Positions 11,501-21,998 of a stretch of DNA of 64,000 nt are shown here, piece after piece; position 1 is the stretch's first letter, and every line of letters starts with the position of its first letter. The stretch covers positions 76,062,419 to 76,126,418 of the forward strand of contig CP092877.1 in the NCBI GenBank assembly GCA_030710605.1, in the 5' to 3' direction. The translations under genes were made by a program, and so were the position numbers. Under the pieces are notes generated by a model. The model had not been told where the DNA came from. It saw only the letters and a program-made list of their open reading frames with translations, and did no database searches. The DNA comes from Cordylochernes scorpioides (lineage: Eukaryota > Arthropoda > Arachnida > Pseudoscorpiones > Chernetidae).

Positions 11501-12577
11501 CTTGGTCCCTGGAGCTGACTGCCGCCTGCGCCTCCATGGTGGTCCGCACCCTCTCCGCCCCTTCATTCCGCCTCTTCCACCCACCTTCTTGCCCATCCCC
11601 TCCGCTCCATCCCCGACCGCCCCAACTTCGACAACCCCTACCAATCCCAAAACCCATCCCGCCTCCTCTCAACCCCGATACCGCCCCCACTCCATCCCTC
11701 CACTTCCAATTCTGAATCCCCTGTCATTCCTCAGTCCCAATACCACCTCCCCATTTCCAATCCGTCCCCTTCCGATACCGTTCCTCCCCCCCTCCATCTC
11801 AACACCTCCATTCCCAAACCACCTACACATGCCTTCCCAGTCCCAATCCCACTCCCGTTCCCATTCTGTTCCCCTCCCAATTTCGATCCCCCATCCCGTC
11901 CATTCCAGTGCCGCCCCTTCACCCCTTGCCTTCCATCCCCCCTCACCCTCCCACCCTTAAAAAAATGGCAGCGACTGGGCTAAAAAAATTATAAAAAATA
12001 CAAAAAAATCATAAAATTTCCAAAAAAGTAAAAAAAATGAAATAAAAATTTGAAAAGGCAAAAAAATGTCTGGTGTATTTGTTATTACTTCCCAGTAGAT
12101 AATTTCCAATAACCAGTCGATCAACGAGATAGGGTTCACTCGGAGTAACTCAGCTATATTTCAAACTCTCTTTTTTTTTTTGGAAACGGGAAATATAGGT
12201 CCAATCTGCTACTTTATTTTATATAAGTTGAATTGACTAATTTAAAGTATACAATCCTACTAATAAATAAAGTGACAATTTTCTCAGACAAGTTATAAGT
12301 GCAATAAATATTTATGCCACGTCTTTCTAGGAGCTCTAGGCTTTCTGTAGACCAGTTCCTCTTTTGATTTACACTCATGGACAAAACTTAAGGAAGTGGA
12401 AAGTATTTGATATTGCCAATTGTCTGTTTTTTTTTTTGGAGACAGAGAAAATATTTCACACGCTTTGTTATCTCGTTTGAGTTCAATATATATCAATGTG
12501 TATCATATATGCTAAAAGGTACAACTTTCTTAAGTCTCTGAATGTAGCTAATCCTATCGGTGGCAATGATAAAGATA
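11501..12577. other. PS1 C-rich 3' tract and spacer
   Basis: 11501-11960 is pyrimidine-rich and open in some frames by composition only; frames differ between paralogues, so I read it as 3' UTR. AATAAA is at 12041. 12050-12577 is AT-rich spacer homologous to 31010-31556 in unit 3. Confidence 0.5.
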
Positions 12578-12582
12578 CCAAT

Positions 12583-13981
12583 TGTTGAAACTAGTTTGCA
12601 TAGTTTTTTGCATATTTTTTGCATATTTTTCGTTTTGGAAGGATTCATTTGTTTAGGTTTGATTTTTGTAGTTTTTTATGTGGTTTGGTCACGTGCTTGG
12701 GACCCTATAAAAAGAAAGGCGCAGCCAGAGGAAAGAGAGGAGTGTGTGGTAGCTGGTGGTAGGAAGACCTTGTAGAGCTGTCTCTCGAGTAGCAGGTGGC
12801 CAAGGAAGCTGTCTCCCGAGTAGCAGGTGGCCAAGGAAGCTGTCTTCTGAGTAGCAGGTGGCCAAGGAAGCTGTCTCCCGAGTAGCAGGTGGCCAAGGAA
12901 GCTGTCTTCCGAGTAGCAGGTGGCCAAGGAAGCTGTCTCCCGAGTAGCAGGTGGTCAAGGAAGCTGTCTCCCGAGTAGCAGGTGGCCAAGGAAGCTGTCT
13001 CCCGAGTAGCAGGTGACCAAGGAAGCTGTCTCCCGAGTAGCAGGTGGCCAAGGAAGCTGTCTCCCGAGTAGCAGGTGGCCAAGGAAGCTGTCTCCCGAGT
13101 AGCAGGTGGCCAAAGAAGCTGTCTCCCGAGTAGCAGGTGGTCAAGGAAGCTGTCTCCCGAGTAGCAGGTGGCCAAGGAAGCTGTCTCCCGAGTAGCAGGT
13201 GGCCAAGGAAGCTGTCTCCCGAGTAGCATGTGGCCAAGGAAGCTGTCTCCCGAGTAGCAGGTGGCCAAGGAAGCTGTCTCCCGAGTAGCAGGTGGCCAAG
13301 GAAGCTGTCTCCCGAGTAGCAGGTGGCCAAGGAAGCTGTCTCCCGAGTAGCAGGTGGCCAAGGAAGCTGTCTCCCGAGTAGCAGGTGGCCAAGGAAGCTG
13401 TCTCCCGAGTAGCAGGTGGCCAAGGAAGCTGTCTCCCGAGTAGCAGGTGGCCAAGGAAGCAGTCTCCCGAGTAGCAGGTGGCCAAGGAAGCTGTCTCCCG
13501 AGTAGCAGGTGGCCAAGGAAGCTGTCTTCCGAGTAGCAGGTGGCCAAGGAAGCTGTCTCCCGAGTAGCAGGTGGCCAAGGAAGCTGTCTCCCGAGTAGCA
13601 GGTGGCCAAGGAAGCTGTCTCCCGAGTAGCAGGTGGCCAAGGAAGCTGTCTCCCGAGTAGCAGGTGTCCAAGGAAGCTGTCTCCCGAGTAGCAGGTGGCC
13701 AAGGAAGCTGTCTCCCGAGTAGCAGGTGGCCAAGGAAGCTGTCTCCCGAGTAGCAGGTGGCCAAGGAAGCTGTCTCACAAAGACAAGTGGCCAAGGAAGC
13801 TGCTTCCCAACGGGGGTAAAGGTAACCTCTAGTCGAGGTCAATCGTCATATGTGAATAAATATCATATTCATGATTAAAATCGGTTGTTCATTTCTTCCG
13901 GTTCACCACCTGCCTATCGCTACCTTCAAGTTTTGATTTCTTAGACGGATTTATTTTTTACATTTGTTGTTAGTTTTAACA
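12583..13981 (+). repeat. BEL/Pao 5' LTR (1.4 kb)
   Basis: TG...CA ends. Promoter TATAAAAA is at 12706-12713 and AATAAA lies near 13854, on either side of a 31-bp minisatellite. It is about 410 bp longer than the 3' LTR because it has more repeat units and a segment of about 60 bp before them. Confidence 0.9.
12777..13806 (+). repeat. 31-bp minisatellite in 5' LTR
   Basis: About 33 head-to-tail copies of a 31-bp unit (AAGGAAGCTGTCTCCCGAGT plus AGCAGGTGGCC), mostly one substitution or fewer from consensus. Since 31 is not a multiple of 3 and the unit lacks minus-strand stops, all three minus frames are open by chance. Confidence 0.95.
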
Positions 13982-14017
13982 TTTTGGTGAGCCGGACGCG
14001 ATAGGCTTGGTGGTGAA

Positions 14018-15033
14018 ATGGAGGTGGTGAACGAAATAAGAAAAGCTGCAAGAATTGCTTTACTGAAAAAGTTAATGATTTACATGCAGAGTTGAAAAAG
14101 GCTTCCATTGATAAAAATAGGATATATGCAAAATATGATAGGTTGGAATCTCTCCATTTGGAGCTGGTGGCATTAAATGAACAATGCCAGGGAATTTTAT
14201 TGGCCCAAGAAGCTACTACTGATGAAGAAATTGATGGAGAATTTGAGAATTGTGAAGTCTACATAATGGAAAGATATAATTTAGAGTATAAAATTAGCGT
14301 AATGCGTGAGCAGGAAAGGGATGCTCTTTCTACTAATGGTAATAATGAGGTTGAATCTAGAGAGGTAAACATTACAAAAGATAAAGAAGCTGTTGATACA
14401 GCTGATCATGAGGCTGGGAATGAGAAGGCCAAAAATACCTTAACTAAAGATGAGGAAACTAAAGTCAGCAAGGCAAGTGATGAATATATATTAGAAATGG
14501 ACTTTAATAAGGAAGAGTTGGAGCAAGAAGAAAATGCTAATGAAAAATATGAAGAGGCAGATTTAAAGAATAAAGAAGACTCGGAAGCTGAAACCAAGGA
14601 CAATGGAGTAGAGGATTCTAAAACTGCAATTAAGGGTTATGAATCGGTGAACAATTCTAGATCGGTAGCTGAAGGCGCTGATCAAGTGGAGATTTCAGAC
14701 GATGAAACTGAATCCATTGATGATACTGAGGAAAGAGTTGTCAGAGTTCCAGCATCGAGGAAATTGGTGGAAGCAAGACTAACTGGAGATACGGAATTTG
14801 GGATAAAGAATAATTACAAAGAAACAGAATCCCAAGATTTGAAAACCATAAATAAATCTGATTATGCCGAGAATAAGGACGATAAATACAACAAGGGAAA
14901 AGATCATGATGGAAATGAAGCGAAAAATATAGATGAAGAACAAGGTACTGATTCAAAGGTGGAAGAAAAGCTAGATGTAGAACAGGGTACTGATTCGAAG
15001 GTAGAAGAAAAAATTACTGATACAAAAGATTAG
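14018..15033 (+). pseudogene. BEL/Pao gag-like ORF (frameshifted)
   Basis: ATG at 14018 opens MEVVNEIRKAARIALLKK. Losing one A in the run at 14066-14070 shifts the frame; the continuation (NDLHAELKKASIDKNRIYAK...) is open from about 14071 to TAG 15031. The first 80 residues look like a BEL/Pao gag N-terminus (KYDRLESLHLELVALNEQ). The rest is a Glu/Lys/Asp-rich, probably disordered region ending in a short duplication (EEQGTDSKVEEK / VEQGTDSKVEEK). Homopolymer sequencing error is possible. Confidence 0.6.
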
Positions 15034-15396
15034 TTGAATGAAGGGTTTATCGGGGGAGTTAATGAAAATCCACCTGAGGTAAAGGGATACTATTTGCCCC
15101 ATCGCCCTGTATTTAGGTGTGAGTCCAAAACGACGCCTATACGGCCAGTATATGACGACGCTTCCTGTCGAGGACACGGCGGACTCGCCTTGAAACGGTA
15201 TTTGAAGAGGAGACCCAATCTACTGAGGAGAATTCCTGAAATAAGGATAAAATTTCGAGAAAATAAGTTTGGAATTTTGGCCGACATGAGGAGATATTTC
15301 CAGGTGATGGCCATCAAGGAGAATGATTGGGACTACCTCAGATTTCTTTGGAAAAAGAGGATGGACGCTTATGGGGCAATCTCCGGTGGTGTGTAG
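15034..15396 (+). pseudogene. BEL/Pao reverse transcriptase fragment
   Basis: In the same frame as the gag-like ORF, after its TAG. It shows the start of BEL/Pao RT: YYLPHRPVFR, then VYDDASCRG (family VVFDAS), RPNLL, KFRENKFGILADMRR (RT motif A, the first catalytic Asp) and DYLRFLWK. The frame ends before the motif C catalytic box, so the polymerase is incomplete. Confidence 0.8.
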
Positions 15397-15455
15397 GGAG
15401 GATAAAGTACTCCTGCAGATCGTATAGGGGTCTTTCTCTGAATGACTATCTAGAG

Positions 15456-15860
15456 AAGGAATCAAAGCCAGATGCTTCCAAAGCTGATTCCAAGAAGGCC
15501 TCTGCCACTTCCTCCAAAAACAAGAAGTCAAGGATGAAATCCATAGACCTGGATATTGAGGCCATGGTGTACAGTCTTTCAAGAACAGAGCTGGACAACC
15601 TCTTTGAGAGAGAGGGCAAGATGGTGGCTCAGGACAAGCTGGAGAGGGAGAGGGTGGATGCCAAAAACTCCATGGAGGAATATATATACGAGATGAGGGC
15701 AGGCCTGGAAGAGTTGTACGGGCCTTACGTGACAGAGAGTGACCGGAGTCACATAATAAATGTATTGAGGGAGAAAGAGAACTGGTTCTATGACGAGGGG
15801 GAGAACCAGATCGGGAGTGGCTATGTTGCCAGGGTGGATGGGCTCAGGGTAAATTGGAGA
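15456..15860 (+). pseudogene. Captured host HSP110/HSPA4-type chaperone fragment
   Basis: Within the frame 15327-15893, residues from about 44 on match the C-terminal helical domain of the HSPA4/HSP110 branch of the Hsp70 superfamily: IDLDIEAMVYSL, then EGKMVAQDKLERERVDAKN, EEYIYEMR, ESDR, ENWFYDEGENQ and YVARVDGLR. These follow the family order with the family spacing. A Lys/Ser/Ala linker precedes them. It is continuous with no intron, consistent with capture through RNA. Just upstream, GLSLNDYLEK resembles the BEL/Pao RT motif, suggesting the fusion point. The ATPase domain and substrate-binding beta domain are absent. Confidence 0.88.
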
Positions 15861-15914
15861 CCCGGTGGTGAGGTGAGTCGGGGAGTATACTGAGAGGCAG
15901 CCTGCGCTGGAGGA

Positions 15915-16070
15915 GCTAGGAAGACCTTGTAGAGCTGTCTCCCGAGTTGCAGGTGGCCAGGGAAGCTGTCTCCCGAGTAGCAAGTGGCCAAGAAAGCTGT
16001 CTCCCGAGTAGCAGGTGGTCAGGGAGGCTGTCTCCCAAGTAACAGGTGGCCAGGGATAGTTCCCGAAGTT
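15915..16070 (+). repeat. LTR-type 31-bp repeats inside the element
   Basis: AGGAAGACCTTGTAGAGCTG, as at 12761 in the 5' LTR, followed by about four diverged 31-bp units, located between the chaperone fragment and the 3' LTR. Probably a duplicated piece of LTR. Confidence 0.75.
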
Positions 16071-16185
16071 TATAAAAACAGATATGGTAGAAGATTAAGA
16101 GATCTGAAAAATATATCTCTGGATAATGTGGCCATTGTTTAAAATTAATTTTGAAAATAATAATTGTCAAAATTTGGTGGGAGGA

Positions 16186-17173
16186 TGTTGAAACTAGTTT
16201 GCATAGTTTTTTGCATAGTTTTTTGCATAATATTTTGTATAAGTTTTTGCATGTTTTTTGCATATTTTTCGTTTTGGAAGGATTCATTTGTTTAGGTTTG
16301 ATTTTTGTAGTTTTTTATGTGGTTTGGTCACGTGCTTGGAACCCTATAAAAAGAAAGTCGCAGGCCAAGGAAGCTGTCTCCCGAGTAGCAGGTGGCCAAG
16401 GAAGCTGTCTCCCGAGTAGCAGGTGGCCAAGGAAGCTGTCTCCCGAGTAGCAGGTGGCCAAGGAAGCTGTTTCCCAAGTAGCAGGTGGCCAAGGAAGCTG
16501 TCTCCCGAGTAGCAGGTGGCCAAGGAAGCTGTCTCCCGAGTAGCAGGTGGCCAAGGAAGCTGTCTCCCGAGTAGCAGGTGGCCAAGGAAGCTGTCTCCCG
16601 AGTAGCAGGTGACCAAGGAAGCTGTCTCCCGAGTAGCAGGTGGCCAAGGAAGCTGTCTCCCGAGTAGCAGGTGGTCAAGAAAGCTGTCTCCCGAGTAGCA
16701 GGTGGCCAAGGAAGCTGTCTCCCGAGTAGCAGGTGGCCAAGGAAGCTGTCTCCCGAGTAGCAGGTGGCCAAGGAAGCTGTCTCCCGAGTAGCAGGTGGCC
16801 AAGGAAGCTGTCTCCCGAGTAGCAGGTGGACAAGGAAGCTGTCTCCCGAGTAGCAGGTGGCCAAGGAAGCTGTCTCCCGAGTAGCAGGTGGCCAAGGAAG
16901 CTGTCTCCCGAGTAGCAGGTGGCTAAGGAAGCTGTCTCCCGAGTAGCAGGTGGCCAAGGAAGCTGTCTCACAAAGACAAGTGGCCAAGGAAGCTGTTTTC
17001 CCACGGGGTAAAGGTAACCTCTAGTCGAGGTCAATCGTCATATGTGAATAAATATCATATTCATGATTAAAATCGGTTGTTCATTTCTTTCGGTTCACCA
17101 CCTGCCTATCGCTACCTCCAAGTTTTGATTACTTAGATGGATTTATTTTTTACATTTGTTGTTAGTTTTAACA
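16186..17173 (+). repeat. BEL/Pao 3' LTR with minisatellite
   Basis: 988 bp. Same ends, TATA box (TATAAAAAG near 16344) and downstream sequence as the 5' LTR, but only about 20 copies of the 31-bp unit (about 16365-16996). Confidence 0.9.
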
Positions 17174-18245
17174 CCAATGTTTGTTCTAGCCTTCCAATTT
17201 CAGCATAAGTTTAGAGAGTTATAAAAATCTATTAGGAAATTTGTTCAAGCATAATTATAGAAGGATCCTTTGTAAGATTTCTTGAAAACAAAGATACTTT
17301 AGCCAGTAAATCTTTTTATTACCTCGACGTTTCGACAAAAATCTTTTGTCCTCGTCAGGAGCAAACAAAAATTAAAACATTTAGCAAGGCTTTAAAAATA
17401 ATTCTAAAGTCTTCTTACTGAGATGTTTAGGAACTATAAGAGTATGAATATTTGAATAGGGAGGATATTAATAATGATAGCTATTTTTAAAGAAAATATT
17501 TATTGAACAAAGGTGAACAGGCTCATACGATAAGGAGGATTTGGACTTGAGAAGGTTCAATTTTTCTGAGCCCAAAACAGTCTGAGCCCAAAAACAGTTA
17601 CAACGTTCGGCGAAATAATAACTACAGACAAAATCTCTCGCTCTCTACTTTGTTTATTCTATCTACACAGGCCCTTGTGGCGTTAATAAAACATTTATTT
17701 TAGTAAAAAACATAAAAAGCTTTCGTAAAAAATAAAATAATTGGAACTCACTGATTTTTAAATGAGCTTTTTTTATACTGATAAGCATCAATATGGCATT
17801 TAATGAATCGCTAATCAACTGAAACTAAATTGGTAAATAAACAAATGATCCACTATCTGCCTGTTATTCTATAAATGTTGAGTTATGAATATTATATTTA
17901 AAGTACAAAAACATCTACCAATTGAGTTTATTTGACTTGGAAATAGAAATACATCACAAATTCTAATAGTAAACACAAATAACTATCATTGTCTTGAAAG
18001 ATCGGTGTGGTGAGCTTTTTTCCTATAATTAAAGAATCCAATTTTGTAGTCATTTATTTTTCAAACCATCGCTATAATCATTTGGAGTTTAGCAATTTTA
18101 TATTCAATCCAATAAAGCATTATTATTTAGTCTCGGCCATATTGGCCTATCTATATAAGGGATTATATATTAAGTTCCCATCAAAAAATGTTTAACAAAA
18201 AAGAGAATCGAATATATTTTTATCTGGTTTTAAAAGGTAGCTATC
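17174..18245. other. Spacer before HisR2
   Basis: AT-rich sequence homologous to 31552-32490 in unit 3. Holds the CCAAT duplication, a foldback-derived piece (17285-17420) with a hammerhead-like core, and no coding frame. Confidence 0.6.
17326..17361 (-). ncRNA. Hammerhead-ribozyme-like motif
   Basis: On minus: CTC-CTGACGA-G, stem II GACAAAA / TTTTGTC, GAAAC, GTC, GAG. The core, a GUC cleavage triplet and a 3-bp stem I are present; stem III is minimal. The copy at 31697-31732 has a compensatory pair change in stem II. Confidence 0.45.
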
Positions 18246-18248
18246 AGA

Positions 18249-18376
18249 TCACGTCATGTTTCTGGTTATGTTAGGTATTCAGGACTCCACGCTCCAGGGG
18301 ATTTCATAACCTACCACAGTCAATATTTAAGGTGGACGCCAGTCTGACCTCACATTTACATCCATCCCGGACTGAG
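18249..18376 (+). promoter_or_regulatory. HisR2 promoter and exon 1
   Basis: TCACGTCA (18249-18256) lies 75 bp before TATTTAAG (18324-18331). The shared GGACTCCACGCTCCAGGG block lies between. The leader exon ends at CTGAG|GTAGGT (18376/18377). Confidence 0.65.
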
Positions 18377-19158
18377 GTAGGTACATAGTCCTTGACGAGC
18401 AGACGATATACCACTATGTTTCACTCAACGTCCAAGAGCAAAGAGATATAGAGACAAGCTAGGAGACCCAAACCGTGAATATCAAAGCATATTTTACGAG
18501 ATTTTGAAGATTATTTACTAAATCTATGAAAAGTAAAACTTGAAATTGAAAACTTGAATACGTTATAATCCATTTGAATATATGTAAGGTACAAACCTAT
18601 ATTTGAAGAATAGCTATGCAAAAATATTTGTAAGATTTCCCTCATTAGTAAAACAGCGGTGATTAAAAACAAAACAACAACGATGTGTATTGTGATTGGT
18701 ATATTTAAAAACCATTTTATATGAATTCACTCACTTTTTGAACATCAATTATAAGATACATGGAAATTTGTTGATGTATAGTATGTAGTACAAAATTATC
18801 TTTTGTATCGATCAGTATTGATGGCTATATGTATATTTGTATACAGTTGCTTAGAAATACATCTTCATTTGAACCTTTATTGGCTATACACGAGGTAAAT
18901 GAATTGATATCCGTATTTTTATAATCGTTATGGCAATCTTTCTCATCCCTTCAGGTCGCATGTTATTTTGAATTTATAAGTTTAGGTTTTTTACCATTAT
19001 ATGCGGTATTTAAAAAAAAATTCATTAAATTACGCTAAAATGCGGTTTTATTTATATGATATTTTATGAGACTCTTTTCTCTCTCTACTAATCTACGCTA
19101 TATACAGATGCTTTTTGAAAAGATAAATAAAAATACATTTGTTTGTTGTCTGTTACAG
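18377..19158 (+). other. HisR2 intron 1
   Basis: From the GTAGGT donor to the acceptor TGTTACAG at 19158, six bases before the ATG. AT-rich with no other feature. Confidence 0.55.
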
Positions 19159-19164
19159 AAGATC

Positions 19165-19639
19165 ATGTTGGTGTTACCCTTTGTTCTCTTCGTGGCCGGC
19201 CTGACCTGGGCCGATGCCAGGTCCATCCCATTGAAAGAGGAATCCGAGAAAGAGTTGGTGTCCAAGAACAATGCCGTTGAAGACCGAGGCATCTTACCAC
19301 CATGGGTCCTATGGAGGAGGCGGTGGAATGGGCTACCACTCCCACAGCGAGGGCCACAACCACGGCCATGATCACGGTCAGAATCACGACCACAAGCACG
19401 GATACAAGCATGGCCACGACCACGACGAGAAGCACGTGCACAACCACGAGCATCACCACAACTACCATCACTACCACAAACACCACCACGGACATTATCA
19501 CGGCCTCAAGCACGGACACAGCCACAACCACAACGAGAACCACGGACACAGCCATGGTCACAAGCACGGCCATGACCACGGGCACAACCACAAGCTCGGT
19601 CATGACCATGGGCACAAACATGGCCACCAAGAAAGTTAA
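19165..19639 (+). pseudogene. HisR2, histidine-rich protein (8-bp deletion)
   Basis: The ATG and signal peptide (MLVLPFVLFVAGLTWADA) are intact. In the linker, paralogues read GAAGACCTGAAGACC, but here one 8-bp step of that direct repeat is lost (near 19280). The translated frame then leaves the His-rich reading and stops at 19371. The His-rich frame continues untranslated (19271-19639). The gene also lost its last codons and much of the 3' UTR: the coding tract ends QES and runs straight into TTAATAAACTTTC. AATAAA is at 19638. B subfamily. Confidence 0.8.
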
Positions 19640-21795
19640 TAAACTTTCTAAGAAGCATACAAACTGTCTTATTTTTAAATTTTGTTTCAACATTCAATTT
19701 GAAAAAAGAAGGTGACTCGGGCTAAATAGGTTCATTTATTTTGTAAAGTACATGAACTGTGAGCACAAAGTACATATAAAGTATGCACAATAATTTAATA
19801 AATTGTTAAAGTACCTAAATAGAGCACAATTGTAAATTGATAAAATTCCTACATGAATTACCGTGAATTGTTGATTCAAAACTTACACACCAAGTAACTA
19901 GAAAGTCCATGTTTATTATAAGGCAATAACGTGCCATCTCTATATTAATATAAGAAATGAAAGCATCAAATCACAAATAATGGTTCACAAAACCTAAAGA
20001 AATGAATCTTTTTTTTTGTCTCTGTTCTTTTTTTCAAGGGACAGGGACAATTTTGAAAACACTTAGAACGTGTGTCTTTAATAAAGGGCACTGTAATATC
20101 TTTCAGAGTTATTGTCTGAATCACGATATACATGCTAAAAGGTACAACTTCCTTAAATTGTGTCCATGATTGTATATCACACATCTATTTTATTTAATCG
20201 AAAAGGTTTATCTTACACATATTTGAGAAATATTTCGAAAGCTGAAGGTGTTTTTCTTTTCCAAACACTCACTAGTCGCGCTTCCTACATTGCTGCTAAA
20301 TCGATCCCTGGTGGAATAATTTAAAGATGTAATTTAGGAATTGAAAGAAATCTTGGGAATATAGATTCTCTTATTTATGCTTTGATTATCATCTGTGGCG
20401 GGGTCCAACTTTCCAGAAATATTCTGTCCAGTTTTCACTGCTATTTCAGGTCAGAAAGTGTTAATTTATGATGATGTTTTCGAATTGAAATGTTTGGCTC
20501 TATTATTTTTAAACAGAGAAGTAAAAGAACAGCATAAACATGAAAATCAAAATCCCTAATTAAATCTTCCATTCCTAAATTTCGGCGTAAAGAGATCCAA
20601 CAAGGGGACTACAATAGCAATGCACAGTAGCGCTGTGAATCATTAAATTCTTCATAAAAAAGGGAAAACGTCTAATTCCAATAGAAATATTGATTTATTA
20701 TTTGTAACAAAATTTTTCACATTTAAATATCAAAGATAAGCTCTTTCTTCATCGTATACATCTTATGGATTGCACTGAAAACATTCTATTTCACAATATA
20801 TAAAAAGATAAATAATTGTTACAATTTTGATATTCATATGAAAAAAAAAGGCTTCTTTCCCTTTTGAAAATATTTTTTAGAAATGATATATATATGAATG
20901 TCTGTCCTTTATGTCTGATCAAACTACTCATCTCATCGCCATCAAACTTTAGGATGTTATATTTAGGATAATACAATGAAATATTTCTGGTTTGAATTCG
21001 ATTTGAATTAAATAAACGTTGTGATTTTATTTGCAAATTTTCCAATTTTACTCTAGAGCAATATCTTTCGCGGCATCTGGTGGAATTACATTTATAAATT
21101 GTAAAAATGCTAAATGTCTTTCAAATATGTTGAATATTTTCCTTAAATATATTTGAAAAATATCTGTATATAAAACAAGTAATGTTTAAATAGTGAAATA
21201 GAATAATTTTTCTATGAATTAATTTTGAAAATCTGATGGAAGGCCTGAAATAACTTTACATTTTACTTGAACATTGTTAAGCATTAGCGTTATTGTATGA
21301 TATTATATGTTACTGCGTGAACTTCGTGTTCCGGCAGATTAGGTTCAAAACTAGGTGTTCTGTTTTTTTTGCACCTAACTATTTAAATAGATCTATATCA
21401 AATTGTTGTAATGTGTGCTTTAAAAATCTATATGAATTATTTGATAAATATGTGAGCTTTTCACTAAACCACACTTTAATCCAAGATATTAAGGAAAATA
21501 AATTATATTAAGGATATTGATTCGTTAAATACATTTTTATTAATATTAAGATCCTTTTTTAATTAGACATTTGTGCATATATATGTGTAATATATTGCTT
21601 CTCTGAGACAGCATCTTGAAGTTTGATAGCAATTATTTTAGAAGATTTAGTGATAGAAAAATTATTTACTCTTATATTCAGTAATTTATCATCATATCAG
21701 TTTATCTTGACAGGAATAGATCAAGTAGGAAGTGAAGTTTTGTCCAAAAAATTATTTTAAATAATATTTGTCAGAAAAAATCTCCTTTTGGAATA
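19640..21795. other. B-type spacer HisR2-PS2
   Basis: No gene. From about 20070 to 21960 it is nearly identical to 34780-36950 (unit 4, apart from an insert) and 52230-54850 (unit 6, apart from an insert). A short minus frame at 20791-21045 is preserved in the other two but lies in AT-rich repeat-like DNA. The ungapped target ATATATATGTG near 21578 is the empty equivalent of the insert sites in units 4 and 6. Confidence 0.6.
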
Positions 21796-21801
21796 TATTT
21801 A

Positions 21802-21808
21802 TATAAAA
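21802..21808 (+). promoter_or_regulatory. PS2 putative TATA box
   Basis: TATAAAA about 25 bases before the conserved ACATTCGCCC. A possible mini-intron follows, ending TTTTTTAGCAG before the leader. Confidence 0.5.
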
Positions 21809-21998
21809 ACAGGCCGAAGACGGGTACATTCGCCCTAGTTTAGCATAAAAGATAAAATTTCTTTAAACGATTTGGTGAAAAAAAACAATTTTTAGAAATA
21901 AAAGGCAACAAAGGCTCACTTTGCTAAATTTTTTAGCAGGAGTCCAACGTCGCTGTTTATTAAAAAAAAAAAAAAATCCCCCCCCCTAAATCCCAGCC

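Larger units (their letters stand above)
12583..17173 (+). mobile_element. Chimeric BEL/Pao LTR retrotransposon with captured HSP110 fragment
   Basis: LTRs at 12583-13981 and 16186-17173 start TGTTGAAAC and end GTTTTAACA. They are flanked by a perfect 5-bp duplication CCAAT (12578-12582 and 17174-17178). Unit 3 has the empty site, a single CCAAT near 31550-31556. A primer-site-like TGGTGAGCCGG starts at 13985 and a purine tract GGTGGGAGGA abuts the 3' LTR. The interior holds a broken gag-like frame, a short BEL/Pao RT piece and an HSPA4/HSP110-type chaperone fragment. No protease, integrase or full RT is present, so it is non-autonomous. Confidence 0.9.

Noticed and set aside
11502..11960. 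Pro-rich ORFs in the 3' C-rich tracts of PS loci (also 23453, 38392, 48831, 56262)
   Set aside because: Open by composition; different frames in different units, so probably UTR.
12689..13778. Long minus-strand ORFs of 233-357 codons (MATCYSGDSFLGHLL repeats), and similar at 16315-17034
   Set aside because: They are one 31-bp DNA repeat read in three frames, inside LTRs; not a protein gene.
12777..13806. CRISPR-like look of regular 31-bp repeats
   Set aside because: No spacers: the units are directly head to tail, and the sequence is eukaryotic LTR.
15327..15455. First 43 codons of the ORF that carries the chaperone fragment
   Set aside because: Read out of frame with the RT piece for most of its length; only the part near the fusion looks meaningful.
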